Below are positions 7,516 to 16,188 of a DNA stretch of 53,228 nt, in pieces (positions within the stretch are counted from its first letter, which is position 1; the number at the start of each line of letters is the position of its first letter). A program made the position numbers and the translations under genes. Origin of the DNA: Pseudomonas sp. Ga0074129 (GTDB taxonomy: Bacteria; Pseudomonadota; Gammaproteobacteria; Pseudomonadales; Pseudomonadaceae); NCBI GenBank assembly GCA_001465025.1, contig LNDO01000109.1:1-53228 (forward strand), given 5' to 3'. The notes beneath the pieces were generated by a model. The model did no database searches. It was not told where the DNA came from and saw only the letters and a list, made by a program, of their open reading frames with translations.

Positions 7516-10350
7516 TTAGTCTCGATCGCGCTCTAGCAATGGCTTGAGGAAGAAGCCTGTGTGCGATTGCGGCATTTCGGCGACTTCTTCTGGCGTGCCG
7601 ACGGCGATGATCTGGCCGCCTTTTGATCCACCCTCGGGGCCGAGATCCACCAGCCAGTCGGCTGTTTTGATCACGTCCAGGTTGTGCTCAATAACCACGA
7701 CCGTGTTGCCGTGATCACGCAGGCGATGCAAGACGTCGAGCAGTTGCTGGATATCGGCAAAGTGCAGGCCCGTTGTCGGCTCGTCGAGGATGTACAGGGT
7801 CTTGCCGGTATCGCGCTTGCTCAGCTCACGGCTCAGCTTGACCCGCTGTGCCTCGCCGCCGGACAGAGTGGTCGCACTCTGGCCCAGCTTGATATAAGAC
7901 AGGCCGACATCCATCAGCGTTTGCAGCTTGCGCGCCAGGGCGGGCACGGCATCGAAGAACACGCGCGCTTCTTCGATGGTCATGTCGAGTACTTCGGTGA
8001 TGCTCTTGCCCTTGTACTTAACCTCTAGGGTTTCGCGGTTGTAGCGTTTGCTTTTGCACACATCGCAGGGCACGTAGATGTCCGGCAGAAAGTGCATTTC
8101 CACCTTGATCAGGCCATCGCCTTGGCAGGCTTCGCAGCGTCCGCCTTTGACGTTGAAGGAGAAGCGTCCAGGGCCGTATCCGCGCGAGCGCGACTCCGGC
8201 ACCCCGGCGAACAGCTCGCGGATTGGCGTGAAAAGCCCGGTGTAGGTCGCAGGGTTGGAGCGCGGCGTGCGGCCAATTGGGCTTTGATCGATGTCCACTA
8301 CCTTATCCAGGTGCTGAAGGCCGTCGATGCTGTCGTGGGCAGCCGCTTCCAAGGTGGTTGCGCCATTCAGTGCCGTGGCGCTCAGCGGGAATAGGGTGTT
8401 GTTGATCAGCGTCGACTTGCCGGAGCCGGAAACACCGGTGACACACGTGAGCAGGCCGATCGGGATTTCCAGGTCGACATTGCGCAGGTTATTGCCGCGC
8501 GCGCCCTTGATCTTCAGCAAGAGTTTTTTATCGCGCGGGTGACGCTTGGCAGGTACGGCGATTTTCACGCGCCCGGACAAGTACTTGCCCGTAAGCGAGT
8601 CCGGATGAGCCATGACTTCGGCTGCGGTGCCTTGGGCGACGATTTGTCCGCCATGCACGCCGGCACCAGGGCCGATATCCACCACGTAGTCGGCCATGCG
8701 GATGGCGTCTTCGTCGTGTTCGACCACGATCACCGTGTTGCCGATGTCGCGCAAGTGGCGCAGGGTGCCGAGCAGGCGTTCGTTGTCGCGCTGATGCAGG
8801 CCGATGCTCGGTTCGTCGAGGATGTACATCACACCGACGAGGCCGGCGCCGATCTGGCTGGCCAAGCGAATACGCTGCGCTTCACCACCAGAAAGGGTGT
8901 CCGCGCTGCGGTCGAGGGTCAGGTAATCGAGGCCGACGTTGACCAAGAATTGCAGGCGTTCGCGGATTTCCTTGAGGATCTTTTCCGCAATTTCACCGCG
9001 ACGTCCCGGCAAAGCCAAGCTGCCGAAGTACTCGGTAGCGTCGCCAATGGGCATGCCGCTGACTGCCGGCAGCGTCTTCTCGCCAACCCATACGTGGCGC
9101 GCTTCGCGGCGCAGGCGGGTGCCGCGGCAGTCCTGGCAGGCTTGGGTGCTGAGAAACTTGGCCAGTTCTTCACGTACGCTGGACGATTCGGTTTCGCGGT
9201 AGCGCCGCTCCAGATTCGGCACGATGCCTTCGAAGGGATGCGAGCGCTTAACGATGTCGCCACGGTCGTTGAGGTATTTGAAATCGACGTTTTGCGTACC
9301 GCTGCCAAACAGAATGCATTTCTGGTGTTCGGCGCTGAGTTCGTCAAACGGCACTTCTAGGCTGAATCCGTAATGTGCAGCCAAAGAGCCGAGCATCTGG
9401 AAGTAATAAACGTTGCGCCTGTCCCAGCCGCGGATCGCGCCTTCGGCCAGGGTCAGTTCGCCGTTGACCAGGCGCTTGGTGTCGAAGAACTGCTTAACGC
9501 CGAGGCCGTCGCAGGTCGGGCAGGCACCGGCCGGATTGTTGAAGGAGAACAGCTTGGGTTCAAGTTCACTGATCGAGTGGCCGCACACCGGGCAGGCAAA
9601 GCGGGCAGAGAAGATGATCTCTTCACCGATTTCCCCCTCCATTGGTGCGATCAGGGCCAGGCCGTCGGCGAGCTTTAGTGCTGTTTCGAAAGATTCAGCC
9701 AGGCGCTGCTGCATATCGCCGCGCGCCTTGAAGCGGTCAACCACGGCATCAATGCTGTGCTTCTTCTGCTTGTCGAGCTTCGGCAGTTCGTCCAGTTCGT
9801 AAATCTTGCCGTTGATCCGCACGCGGACAAAACCCTGCGCGCGCAGTTCATCAAAGACCGCAAGGTGTTCACCTTTGCGTTCGCGAATTACCGGGGCGAG
9901 CAGCATCAGTTTGCTGCCTTCGGGCAGGGCCAGCACCTGATCGACCATCTGGCTGACGGTCTGCGCTTCCAGCGGCAGATCGTGGTCCGGGCAGCGCGGA
10001 ATGCCAGCGCGGGCATATAGCAGGCGCAGGTAGTCGTAAATTTCGGTGATGGTGCCGACGGTGGAGCGTGGGTTGTGTGAGGTGGACTTCTGCTCGATGG
10101 AAATCGCCGGCGAAAGGCCTTCGATGGTATCGACGTCAGGCTTTTCCATCATCGAGAGAAACTGCCGGGCGTAGGCCGACAGCGACTCAACGTAGCGGCG
10201 CTGTCCTTCCGCATAAAGGGTGTCGAAGGCCAGCGATGATTTGCCCGAGCCAGATAAGCCAGTGATGACAATCAGCTTGACGCGCGGCAGGGTCAGGTCG
10301 ATGTTTTTCAGGTTGTGGGTGCGAGCACCCCGAATCAGTATCTTGTCCAC
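7516..10350 (-). CDS. uvrA: Excinuclease ABC subunit A
   Basis: UvrA is the damage-recognition ATPase of nucleotide excision repair and loads UvrB on lesions. The 944-residue product has the full family architecture: Walker [10 protein letters not shown] (31-39), a CxxC zinc module (CPVCG ... CPTC), signature LSGGEAQR and Walker [10 protein letters not shown] in the first half, then Walker [10 protein letters not shown], a second zinc finger (CEACQGDG ... CDVC) and [11 protein letters not shown] with [10 protein letters not shown] chose GTG 10350 ([13 protein letters not shown]), since homologues start there; the open frame extends 22 codons further without similarity. I found no LexA box in the space to the divergent MFS gene. 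Confidence 0.96.
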   Translation of the reverse strand: MDKILIRGARTHNLKNIDLTLPRVKLIVITGLSGSGKSSLAFDTLYAEGQRRYVESLSAYARQFLSMMEKPDVDTIEGLSPAISIEQKSTSHNPRSTVGTITEIYDYLRLLYARAGIPRCPDHDLPLEAQTVSQMVDQVLALPEGSKLMLLAPVIRERKGEHLAVFDELRAQGFVRVRINGKIYELDELPKLDKQKKHSIDAVVDRFKARGDMQQRLAESFETALKLADGLALIAPMEGEIGEEIIFSARFACPVCGHSISELEPKLFSFNNPAGACPTCDGLGVKQFFDTKRLVNGELTLAEGAIRGWDRRNVYYFQMLGSLAAHYGFSLEVPFDELSAEHQKCILFGSGTQNVDFKYLNDRGDIVKRSHPFEGIVPNLERRYRETESSSVREELAKFLSTQACQDCRGTRLRREARHVWVGEKTLPAVSGMPIGDATEYFGSLALPGRRGEIAEKILKEIRERLQFLVNVGLDYLTLDRSADTLSGGEAQRIRLASQIGAGLVGVMYILDEPSIGLHQRDNERLLGTLRHLRDIGNTVIVVEHDEDAIRMADYVVDIGPGAGVHGGQIVAQGTAAEVMAHPDSLTGKYLSGRVKIAVPAKRHPRDKKLLLKIKGARGNNLRNVDLEIPIGLLTCVTGVSGSGKSTLINNTLFPLSATALNGATTLEAAAHDSIDGLQHLDKVVDIDQSPIGRTPRSNPATYTGLFTPIRELFAGVPESRSRGYGPGRFSFNVKGGRCEACQGDGLIKVEMHFLPDIYVPCDVCKSKRYNRETLEVKYKGKSITEVLDMTIEEARVFFDAVPALARKLQTLMDVGLSYIKLGQSATTLSGGEAQRVKLSRELSKRDTGKTLYILDEPTTGLHFADIQQLLDVLHRLRDHGNTVVVIEHNLDVIKTADWLVDLGPEGGSKGGQIIAVGTPEEVAEMPQSHTGFFLKPLLERDRD

Positions 10351-10485
10351 AAACAACAGCCTCGCATGGCGGGCGGAAAACCACCGAGTATACGGCTCCG
10401 AGGACCAGCGCGGCAAAGCGTCACTGCTGTGCCAGGTGCGATCAGGCTGCTAGAATCGCCGCCTGTTTTTAATAGAGCGTTTTCC

Positions 10486-11874
10486 ATGCACGATCAGCAC
10501 AGTGAGCGCATGAGTGGCGGCGAAGCCCGAGCAGCCAGCGGTTTGGCGTTGGTGTTTGCGTTCCGCATGCTTGGCCTGTTTATGGTGCTGCCGGTGATGG
10601 CAACCTACGGCATGGAGTTGCAAGGCAGCACGCCGGCTTTGATTGGATTAGCCATTGGCGCTTACGGCCTGACTCAGGCCGTGCTGCAGATTCCCTTCGG
10701 TATGCTCAGTGATCGTATTGGCCGGCGTCCGGTGATTTATGTCGGGCTGCTGATTTTTGCCGCTGGCAGTTTGTTGGCGGCGAATGCGGACAGCATTTGG
10801 GGTGTAATTGCCGGCCGAGTCTTGCAGGGGGCGGGTGCTATTTCGGCTGCAGTGATGGCCCTGCTGTCCGACCTCACCCGTGAGCAGCATCGCACCAAGG
10901 CGATGGCCATGATCGGCATGAGCATTGGTCTGTCGTTTGCCGTGGCGATGGTGGTGGGGCCATTGCTGACGCGTGCCTTTGGTCTTTCCGGTTTATTTCT
11001 CGCAACGGCGGCGATGGCGCTGCTGGGTATCGTTGTCGTAGCCGGCTGGGTGCCGCGTGCATCCAGCGCGCTGCAGCATCGGGAGTCGGGCGTGGCCAGT
11101 CAGGCCCTTTTACCCACCTTGAAAAATTTTGATTTGCTGCGGCTGGATTTTGCCATCCTGGCTCTGCACGCCATCTTGATGGCCAGCTTTATTGCCCTGC
11201 CTTTGGCGTTAGTTGAGCAGGGCAGCTTGGCCAAGGAAGAGCACTGGTGGGTTTATCTGACGGCCTTGCTGGTGGGCTTTTTCGCCATGGTGCCGTTCAT
11301 CATCTACGGTGAGAAAAAACGCCGGATGAAGCAAGTGTTGATCGGCGCTGTGCTGGTGTTGCTGGTCTGTGAGTTGTTCTTTGTGATGGTCGAGCAAAAC
11401 CTGCGCACGTTGGTGCTGGGTATGGTGGTCTTTTTCACGGCCTTTAATCTGCTTGAGGCATCGCTGCCTTCTTTGGTTAGCAAGGTCGCGCCGGCGGGCG
11501 GCAAGGGCACTGCCATGGGGGTTTACGCCACCAGTCAGTTCCTTGGTGCGGCCATTGGCGGCATTCTCGGCGGCTGGCTGTATCAGCATTACAGCTTGTC
11601 GGGCGTGTTTCTTGGTTGCGCGGGCATGGCTCTTCTTTGGTTGGGCTTTGCTGTTACTATGCGCGAACCGCCTTATGTCACCAGCTTGCGCCTGCCGCTT
11701 TCGTCTGCGGCCTTGGAGGATGCAAGCCTAGCCGAGCGTTTACAGGCTGTGCCCGGAGTGGCGGACGCCGTAGTGGTGCGTGATGAAGCCGCCATTTATA
11801 TCAAAGTCGATACCCAACAATTGGACCGCACGTCCCTTGAGCGCCTCATAGAGCCGGCGCCGGTGACGTGCTGA
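10486..11874 (+). CDS. Major facilitator superfamily transporter (drug/metabolite exporter)
   Basis: A 462-residue inner-membrane protein with twelve predicted helices. Early MFS motifs are visible: the loop 2-3 motif GMLSDRIGRRPVI and motif C-like sequence in helix 5. The last 70 residues form a soluble tail (LAERLQAVPGVADAVVVRDEAAIYIKV) that resembles the small ferredoxin-like domain at the end of the YceL-type group; its role is unknown. The same gene precedes ssb in other pseudomonads (PA4233 in P. aeruginosa, from memory). ATG 10486 was chosen because the extension upstream lies in the divergent promoter region; a GCTAGAAT -10-like element is at about 10449. The substrate cannot be told. 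Confidence 0.88.
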   Translation: MHDQHSERMSGGEARAASGLALVFAFRMLGLFMVLPVMATYGMELQGSTPALIGLAIGAYGLTQAVLQIPFGMLSDRIGRRPVIYVGLLIFAAGSLLAANADSIWGVIAGRVLQGAGAISAAVMALLSDLTREQHRTKAMAMIGMSIGLSFAVAMVVGPLLTRAFGLSGLFLATAAMALLGIVVVAGWVPRASSALQHRESGVASQALLPTLKNFDLLRLDFAILALHAILMASFIALPLALVEQGSLAKEEHWWVYLTALLVGFFAMVPFIIYGEKKRRMKQVLIGAVLVLLVCELFFVMVEQNLRTLVLGMVVFFTAFNLLEASLPSLVSKVAPAGGKGTAMGVYATSQFLGAAIGGILGGWLYQHYSLSGVFLGCAGMALLWLGFAVTMREPPYVTSLRLPLSSAALEDASLAERLQAVPGVADAVVVRDEAAIYIKVDTQQLDRTSLERLIEPAPVTC

Positions 11875-11891
11875 TAGCCTAGGAGAACGTT

Positions 11892-12383
11892 ATGGCCCGT
11901 GGGGTTAACAAAGTCATTCTGGTAGGTACCTGCGGACAGGATCCGGAAACCCGCTACCTGCCAAGCGGCAATGCGGTTACCAACCTGAGCCTGGCGACCA
12001 GCGAGCAGTGGACCGACAAACAAACCGGTCAGAAGGTCGAGAAAACCGAGTGGCACCGTGTGTCGCTGTTCGGCAAGGTCGCCGAGATTGCTGGCGAGTA
12101 CCTGCGTAAAGGTTCGCAGGTCTATATCGAAGGCAAACTGCAAACCCGCGAGTGGGAAAAAGATGGTGTGAAGCGTTACACCACTGAAATCATCGTCGAT
12201 ATGCAAGGCACCATGCAGTTGCTCGGTGGTCGTCCGGATAACGCCGGTGGTGATTCTGCGCCACGTCAGCAGCGCCCGGCACCGCAGCGCGAAGCGCAGC
12301 AGTCAGCGCCACGCCCGGCGCCTCAGCAAGCCCCGCAACCGGCTGCTGATTTTGACAGCTTTGATGACGACATCCCGTTTTGA
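11892..12383 (+). CDS. ssb: Single-stranded DNA-binding protein
   Basis: SSB coats single-stranded DNA in replication, recombination and repair. The 163-residue product has the N-terminal OB fold (residues 1-110, [21 protein letters not shown]), a Gln/Pro/Ala-rich linker ([15 protein letters not shown]) and the acidic tip [11 protein letters not shown] that recruits partner proteins. It lies 17 bp after the MFS gene, behind AGGAGAACGTT, and is probably co-transcribed with it. Length and domains are standard. Confidence 0.97.
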   Translation: MARGVNKVILVGTCGQDPETRYLPSGNAVTNLSLATSEQWTDKQTGQKVEKTEWHRVSLFGKVAEIAGEYLRKGSQVYIEGKLQTREWEKDGVKRYTTEIIVDMQGTMQLLGGRPDNAGGDSAPRQQRPAPQREAQQSAPRPAPQQAPQPAADFDSFDDDIPF

Positions 12384-12405
12384 TCGCCTGAGTTAGCGTT
12401 CGATT

Positions 12406-13290
12406 ATGCGTATGCGGCTTATGCTGCTGGGCGGTGGCAATGCGTTGGGGCAAGCGCTTATTCGGCTGGGTGCTGAAGAAGATATTGGCTTCCTCGCACC
12501 CAAGCCGCCTGAAGCTGGCTGGGAACCCGCCAGCCTGACCCAGTTGCTGGATGACACCCGTCCTGATGCCCTGATCAACCTCGCTTACTACTTCGACTGG
12601 TTTCAGGCCGAGACGGTGAGTGAGGCGTCTTTTGCTGCGCAGGCGCGGTCTGTCGAACGATTGGCCGAGTTGTGTCAGCACCATCAGATCCGTTTGGTGC
12701 AACCATCCAGCTACCGCGTATTTGATGGTGCCCGCGCCACCGCCTACAGCGAAAAAGAAGATCCTGTACCGCTTGGTGTGCGAGGGCAGGCGTTGTTGCG
12801 GTTTGAGCAGTGTGTCCGCGCCACCTGTCCGCGGCATGTCCTGCTGCGCTTCGGCTGGTTACTCGACGACAGCGCCAAAGGCCTGCTGGGCCGCTTTTTA
12901 AGTCGTGCGGAACAAGCATCGCCGCTGTTACTGGCCGATGATCGGCGGGGCAATCCAACACCTGTCGATGATGCTGCGCGGGTGATTCTGGCCGTGCTCA
13001 AGCAGCTGGATTGCCAAACCCCGTTGTGGGGCACCTATCACTACGGCGGGCACGAGGCAACGACGTCCCTGGCATTGGGGCAGGCGGTGCTGAATGAGGC
13101 TCGTCAGTTCCGCAGCAATTTGCTCGATGAGCTATCGCCGCAGGCGCACAGTGCGCGCTCGGATGCGGCTGAAGAGCCGCAGCATGCCGTACTGTCCTGC
13201 AAGAAAATTCTTCACACCTTCGGCATCAAGCCGCGTGCTTGGCGTTCGGGGCTGCCGGCCTTATTGGATCGTTATTACCGCCATGTCTGA
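12406..13290 (+). CDS. NAD(P)-binding sugar-nucleotide protein, RmlD-like
   Basis: A 294-residue protein with an N-terminal Rossmann motif (LMLLGGGNALGQAL) and similarity of layout to RmlD/dTDP-4-dehydrorhamnose reductases (QPSSYRVFDG, YSEKEDPVP, RFGWLLDDSAKGLLGRFL). The usual YxxxK catalytic pair is not clear, so activity may differ. It overlaps the next gene (an epimerase) by 8 bp, so the two are translationally coupled and may act on the same sugar nucleotide. A homologue stands next to the same epimerase in P. aeruginosa (PA4069/PA4068, from memory). Exact function unknown. Confidence 0.8.
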   Translation: MRMRLMLLGGGNALGQALIRLGAEEDIGFLAPKPPEAGWEPASLTQLLDDTRPDALINLAYYFDWFQAETVSEASFAAQARSVERLAELCQHHQIRLVQPSSYRVFDGARATAYSEKEDPVPLGVRGQALLRFEQCVRATCPRHVLLRFGWLLDDSAKGLLGRFLSRAEQASPLLLADDRRGNPTPVDDAARVILAVLKQLDCQTPLWGTYHYGGHEATTSLALGQAVLNEARQFRSNLLDELSPQAHSARSDAAEEPQHAVLSCKKILHTFGIKPRAWRSGLPALLDRYYRHV

Positions 13291-14215
13291 TTCTCGTCCT
13301 GTGCTGGTGACTGGTGGCGCCGGTTTTATTGGCTCTCACTTGGTGGATGCCTTGCTGGCGCAGGGGCACGCCGTGCGCGTGCTGGACAACCTGTCCATGG
13401 GCTCGTTGGCCAACTTGCCGTTGGCTAATCCGCAATTGCAGTTTATCCAAGGCGATGTGGCCGATGCCGCCGTGGTCGCGCAGGCGGTTGCCGGTTGCTC
13501 GGCTGTTGCGCATCTGGCGGCGGTGGCTTCGGTGCAAGCGTCGGTGGATGACCCGGTGGCCACTCATCAGAGTAACTTTGTTGGCACCCTAAATGTCTGT
13601 GAAGCCATGCGCCTGAATGGCCTTTCGCGCGTCGTATTTGCTTCCAGTGCGGCTGTTTATGGCAACAACGGCGAAGGCACCTCAATTGATGAGCAAACGC
13701 CAAAGGCGCCATTAACGCCTTATGCGGCCGATAAATTATCCAGCGAGCATTACCTGGATTTTTATCGCCGCCAGCATGGGCTTACGCCGGCTATCTTTCG
13801 GTTTTTTAATGTTTTTGGGCCGCGCCAGGATCCGTCTTCGCCGTACTCCGGGGTGATCAGCATTTTCACCCAGCGTGCGCAGCAGGGCTTGCCGATTACT
13901 GTGTTTGGTGACGGCGAGCAGACGCGCGACTTTTTCTATGTGGCGGATCTGGTGCAGTTGCTGGTGCAGGCGCTGCAGATGCCGCAGGTGGTAGAGGGCG
14001 CGGTCAATGTGGGCTGGAATCAGGCCGTGAGCCTTAACCAGTTGCTGGCGGCTGTCGGCCAGCTCTGCGGCGGCTTGCCGGAGGTTGCTTACTTGGCGTC
14101 GCGCCCTGGCGATATCCGCCATTCGCGTGCATCAATTGAACGATTGCAGGCCGCCTACTCATTGCCTGCACCAACGCCTTTGGTTGAAGGGCTGCGCCGC
14201 TTACTGCAGGTGTGA
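13283..14215 (+). CDS. NAD-dependent epimerase/dehydratase, extended SDR family
   Basis: A 310-residue extended short-chain dehydrogenase of the UDP-glucose 4-epimerase type. It shows VTGGAGFIGSHL (NAD-binding GxxGxxG, about residues 9-20), the Ser active-site strand FASSAAVYG, the catalytic YAADK, and FRFFNVFGPRQ. ATG 13283 lies inside the end of the upstream RmlD-like gene (8-bp overlap). A longer frame upstream is the shadow of that gene. Likely interconverts a nucleotide sugar for surface polysaccharide; the substrate is not clear from sequence. It ends just before the bidirectional terminator shared with oprG. Confidence 0.87.
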   Translation: MSDSRPVLVTGGAGFIGSHLVDALLAQGHAVRVLDNLSMGSLANLPLANPQLQFIQGDVADAAVVAQAVAGCSAVAHLAAVASVQASVDDPVATHQSNFVGTLNVCEAMRLNGLSRVVFASSAAVYGNNGEGTSIDEQTPKAPLTPYAADKLSSEHYLDFYRRQHGLTPAIFRFFNVFGPRQDPSSPYSGVISIFTQRAQQGLPITVFGDGEQTRDFFYVADLVQLLVQALQMPQVVEGAVNVGWNQAVSLNQLLAAVGQLCGGLPEVAYLASRPGDIRHSRASIERLQAAYSLPAPTPLVEGLRRLLQV

Positions 14216-14260
14216 GTGTGCGCTGCAGGCTATGCCAGTAAATGGGCGGATAACAGGCAC

Positions 14261-14292
14261 AAAAAAGCCGGCTGCAAGCGCCGGCTTTTTTG
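14261..14292. terminator. Bidirectional terminator between epimerase and oprG
   Basis: AAAAAAGCCGGC-TGCAAGC-GCCGGCTTTTTT: GC stem with A's on one side and six T's on the other, between convergent genes. It serves both. Confidence 0.88.
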
Positions 14293-14304
14293 CAGGTGTC
14301 GGGC

Positions 14305-14979
14305 TTAGAACTTGTAGCCCAGGCCAACCATGTAAACGAACGGGTCTACGTCGACGTCTACTTTGACTTTGTCGCCAAGGATGTTGGTAGTGCCGGTGGT
14401 TTCAATATCGATGTAACGCACTTGGGCGTTCAGCATGATGTTGTCGGTCAGCATGTAATCCATACCGACCTGAGCAGCCAGGCCCCAAGAATCTTTCATG
14501 TCTAAGCCACTGAAACCATTGTCTTTAGCGGTGCTGCTCAACTCTGTATCAAAGAACCATGTGTAGTTGATGCCAGCGCCGACATAAGGCTGGAAGGCCG
14601 AGCTGGCGTCAAGAGGGTAGTACACCACGCTCAGGGTCGGCGGCAGGTGTTTGAGTTCGCCCAGGTTTCCGTCTAGACCGCCCAGACCTTTGACGCCCAC
14701 GTTATGGCTAAACGGTGTGACAGCCAGCAATTCGATACCGATGTTGTTAGTCAGCATGTAGGCGAAGTTCAGGCCCAGCTGTGTGTCGCTGTCTAGGGTC
14801 GCCTTGGTGCCGGCTACATCGCCGCCGAGCGCTCCAACCCAGATATCGCTGCTGCTTTCCTGCGGATCAACGGTGATTGCACCGGCACGCACGATGATGT
14901 CGCCAGCTTGGTGTGCCTGCGCCAGTGGGGCGGCAATTGCCAGGGCCAGCAGTGAAGCGGTAAAGAGTGAAGTACGCAT
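14305..14979 (-). CDS. oprG: OmpW-family outer membrane porin OprG
   Basis: A 224-residue outer-membrane eight-stranded barrel. The signal peptide ends at about residue 21 (ALAIAAPLAQA), followed by AGDIIVRAGAITVDPQESSSDI, and the protein ends in an aromatic residue (FVYMVGLGYKF), as outer-membrane barrels do. It aligns well with P. aeruginosa OprG, which lets small hydrophobic molecules and amino acids across and rises under low oxygen and high iron via ANR. ATG 14979 follows AGGGAG. A TTGAT-N4-CTCAA site lies about 70 bp upstream (15049-15062), consistent with ANR control. Confidence 0.9.
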   Translation of the reverse strand: MRTSLFTASLLALAIAAPLAQAHQAGDIIVRAGAITVDPQESSSDIWVGALGGDVAGTKATLDSDTQLGLNFAYMLTNNIGIELLAVTPFSHNVGVKGLGGLDGNLGELKHLPPTLSVVYYPLDASSAFQPYVGAGINYTWFFDTELSSTAKDNGFSGLDMKDSWGLAAQVGMDYMLTDNIMLNAQVRYIDIETTGTTNILGDKVKVDVDVDPFVYMVGLGYKF

Positions 14980-15048
14980 GATGTGCTCCCTAAAGCATCG
15001 GTTCGTATTAGCTGGGTACGATGTTAGGGGGCGCTGAAAAAATGACTG

Positions 15049-15062
15049 TTGATCCAGCTCAA
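15049..15062 (-). promoter_or_regulatory. Candidate ANR/FNR box upstream of oprG
   Basis: TTGATCCAGCTCAA matches the ANR/FNR consensus TTGAT-N4-ATCAA at nine of ten positions. It lies 70-83 bp before the oprG start, a place fit for activation. OprG of P. aeruginosa is known to depend on ANR. The assignment rests on sequence match and homology only. Confidence 0.5.
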
Positions 15063-15371
15063 TAAAGTAGTGAGCTAACAAAATTTAGCGCCAGCTGTTT
15101 TTGGGGGGGGGTAGACAGACCTCCCCGCGATTGCCCGAGGGTGTTGGCAGTCCTAGAGTTGCGCGACAAAGACGCATTCCCGTCCCCATTCGTTGATTGG
15201 CTAGCTGCTTTATATGAGTGAGCTGCTCAACCAGTTTGTCTATGGTTTATCGCCGCTGCGCTCACGCGGCGTTCATCACTGCGCTAAATTCTGACGACTG
15301 TTTACTCGTGACCTGCCGTTGCAGTGCTTAGGCATGCATTTATAAGGTTGCTTGGTGATGGTGGTGCAGTT

Positions 15372-15390
15372 GATAATAGTTCTCTTTATG
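15372..15390 (+). promoter_or_regulatory. Weak candidate Fur box before the TonB operon
   Basis: GATAATAGTTCTCTTTATG agrees with the 19-bp Fur consensus at about 13 positions, with a good left half (GATAAT) and a partial right half. It lies 28-46 bp upstream of the first start codon of a TonB-energiser operon, where iron control would make sense. This is a suggestion only. Confidence 0.25.
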
Positions 15391-15417
15391 TACGTTCTGC
15401 TCACAAGGAATGCCCTC

Positions 15418-16188
15418 ATGATCCCTCTGCCGAAGCGCCTGCTGGCAGTCGCTCTGGTTCTGGCCAGCGCGCCGCTCGCGGCGACCCCTTTGGATGCTGC
15501 GCTGGATGAAAGCCAGCAACTGGCGGCCGATGCCAAGGCTTCGCAAGCACGAATCGAACAGCTGGATGACGCCAGCCGGGAAATGCTCACCGAGTACCGC
15601 AATGCGCTGCAGCAGGCGGAGGCCTTGCAAGGTTATAACGCCCAGTTGCGCGAGTTGGTCGCCGCGCAGCGTAAAGAGCTGACGGGCTATCAAGAGCAGC
15701 TGGAGGGTATTGAGCGCACTCAGGAAGCCGTGACGCCACAGATGCGCCGCATGGTCGAAGTGTTGGGCGAGTTTATCGCGGCCGATTTACCCTTCCTGCC
15801 GGATGAGCGCAGTGACCGTTTGGCGCAGTTGCAGGATCTGCTGCCGCGCGCCGATGTCAGCTTGGCAGAGAAGTACCGGCGCATCTTGGAGGCCTATCAG
15901 GTCGAGAGCGACTACGGCCGCACTGTGGAAGCCTGGCGTGGCGAACTACCTGCTGAAGGAGGTTCGCGCAGTGTCGAGTTTCTCCGTTTGGGTCGCGTGA
16001 TGCTGTATTACCAAACCCTGGATGGCCATGAAAGTGGCTGGTGGAACCCGCAAATCCGCAGCTGGCAGCTGCTCGACAGCAATGCACGGCGACCACTGCA
16101 CCAGGCTATTGCCATTGCTCGCCAAGAGCAGGCTCCGGCCTTGCTTGACCTGCCCGTGAAGACCCTGGCGCTGGAGGCCAAGCCATGA
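15418..16188 (+). CDS. DUF3450 periplasmic coiled-coil protein of a TonB/TtpC cluster
   Basis: A 256-residue protein with a signal peptide (MIPLPKRLLAVALVLASAPLAA) and then a long Gln/Glu-rich coiled coil (about residues 25-105), followed by a globular part ending GWWNPQIRSWQLLDSNARRPL. This matches the DUF3450 family, which sits at the head of TonB2-type operons. ATG 15418 was chosen because AAGGA precedes it; a frame from 15352 lacks that. It overlaps the TtpC-like gene by 4 bp (ATGA), so the products are made together. Function is unknown; it probably works in the periplasm with the TtpC-like protein. Confidence 0.82.
   Translation: MIPLPKRLLAVALVLASAPLAATPLDAALDESQQLAADAKASQARIEQLDDASREMLTEYRNALQQAEALQGYNAQLRELVAAQRKELTGYQEQLEGIERTQEAVTPQMRRMVEVLGEFIAADLPFLPDERSDRLAQLQDLLPRADVSLAEKYRRILEAYQVESDYGRTVEAWRGELPAEGGSRSVEFLRLGRVMLYYQTLDGHESGWWNPQIRSWQLLDSNARRPLHQAIAIARQEQAPALLDLPVKTLALEAKP

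Larger units (their letters stand above)
14980..15417. other. Intergenic region between oprG and the TonB operon
   Basis: About 440 bp between divergent genes. It contains the ANR-like site, a run of nine G's after five T's (15098-15111), a small hairpin CGCCG...CGGCG near 15250-15271, and before the right-hand operon a Fur-like element (15372-15390). No convincing gene is present; a weak frame from 15352 merely extends the DUF3450 gene upstream. Confidence 0.6.

Noticed and set aside
8539-9360. Long reading frame opposite uvrA (273 codons)
   Set aside because: It is antisense to conserved UvrA domains, has no ribosome-binding site or recognisable protein features, and is typical of GC-rich codon shadows. 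The same holds for the long frames opposite ribBA (28723-30045), dxs (39663-40616) and yfhM (45674-46981).
10351-10485. LexA (SOS) box in the uvrA promoter
   Set aside because: uvrA is SOS-controlled in some bacteria, so I looked for CTGT-N8-ACAG; no convincing match is present on either strand.
10315-10485. Longer N-terminus for the MFS transporter
   Set aside because: The extension overlaps the divergent uvrA start and promoter region and adds a non-hydrophobic, non-conserved segment. ATG 10486 is preferred.
12190-12837. Reading frame opposite ssb and the RmlD-like gene (215 codons)
   Set aside because: It spans two convincing sense genes and has no protein features of its own.
13094-13282. 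Longer N-terminus for the epimerase
   Set aside because: The extra codons are the upstream RmlD-like gene read in another frame; the Rossmann motif begins properly just after ATG 13283.
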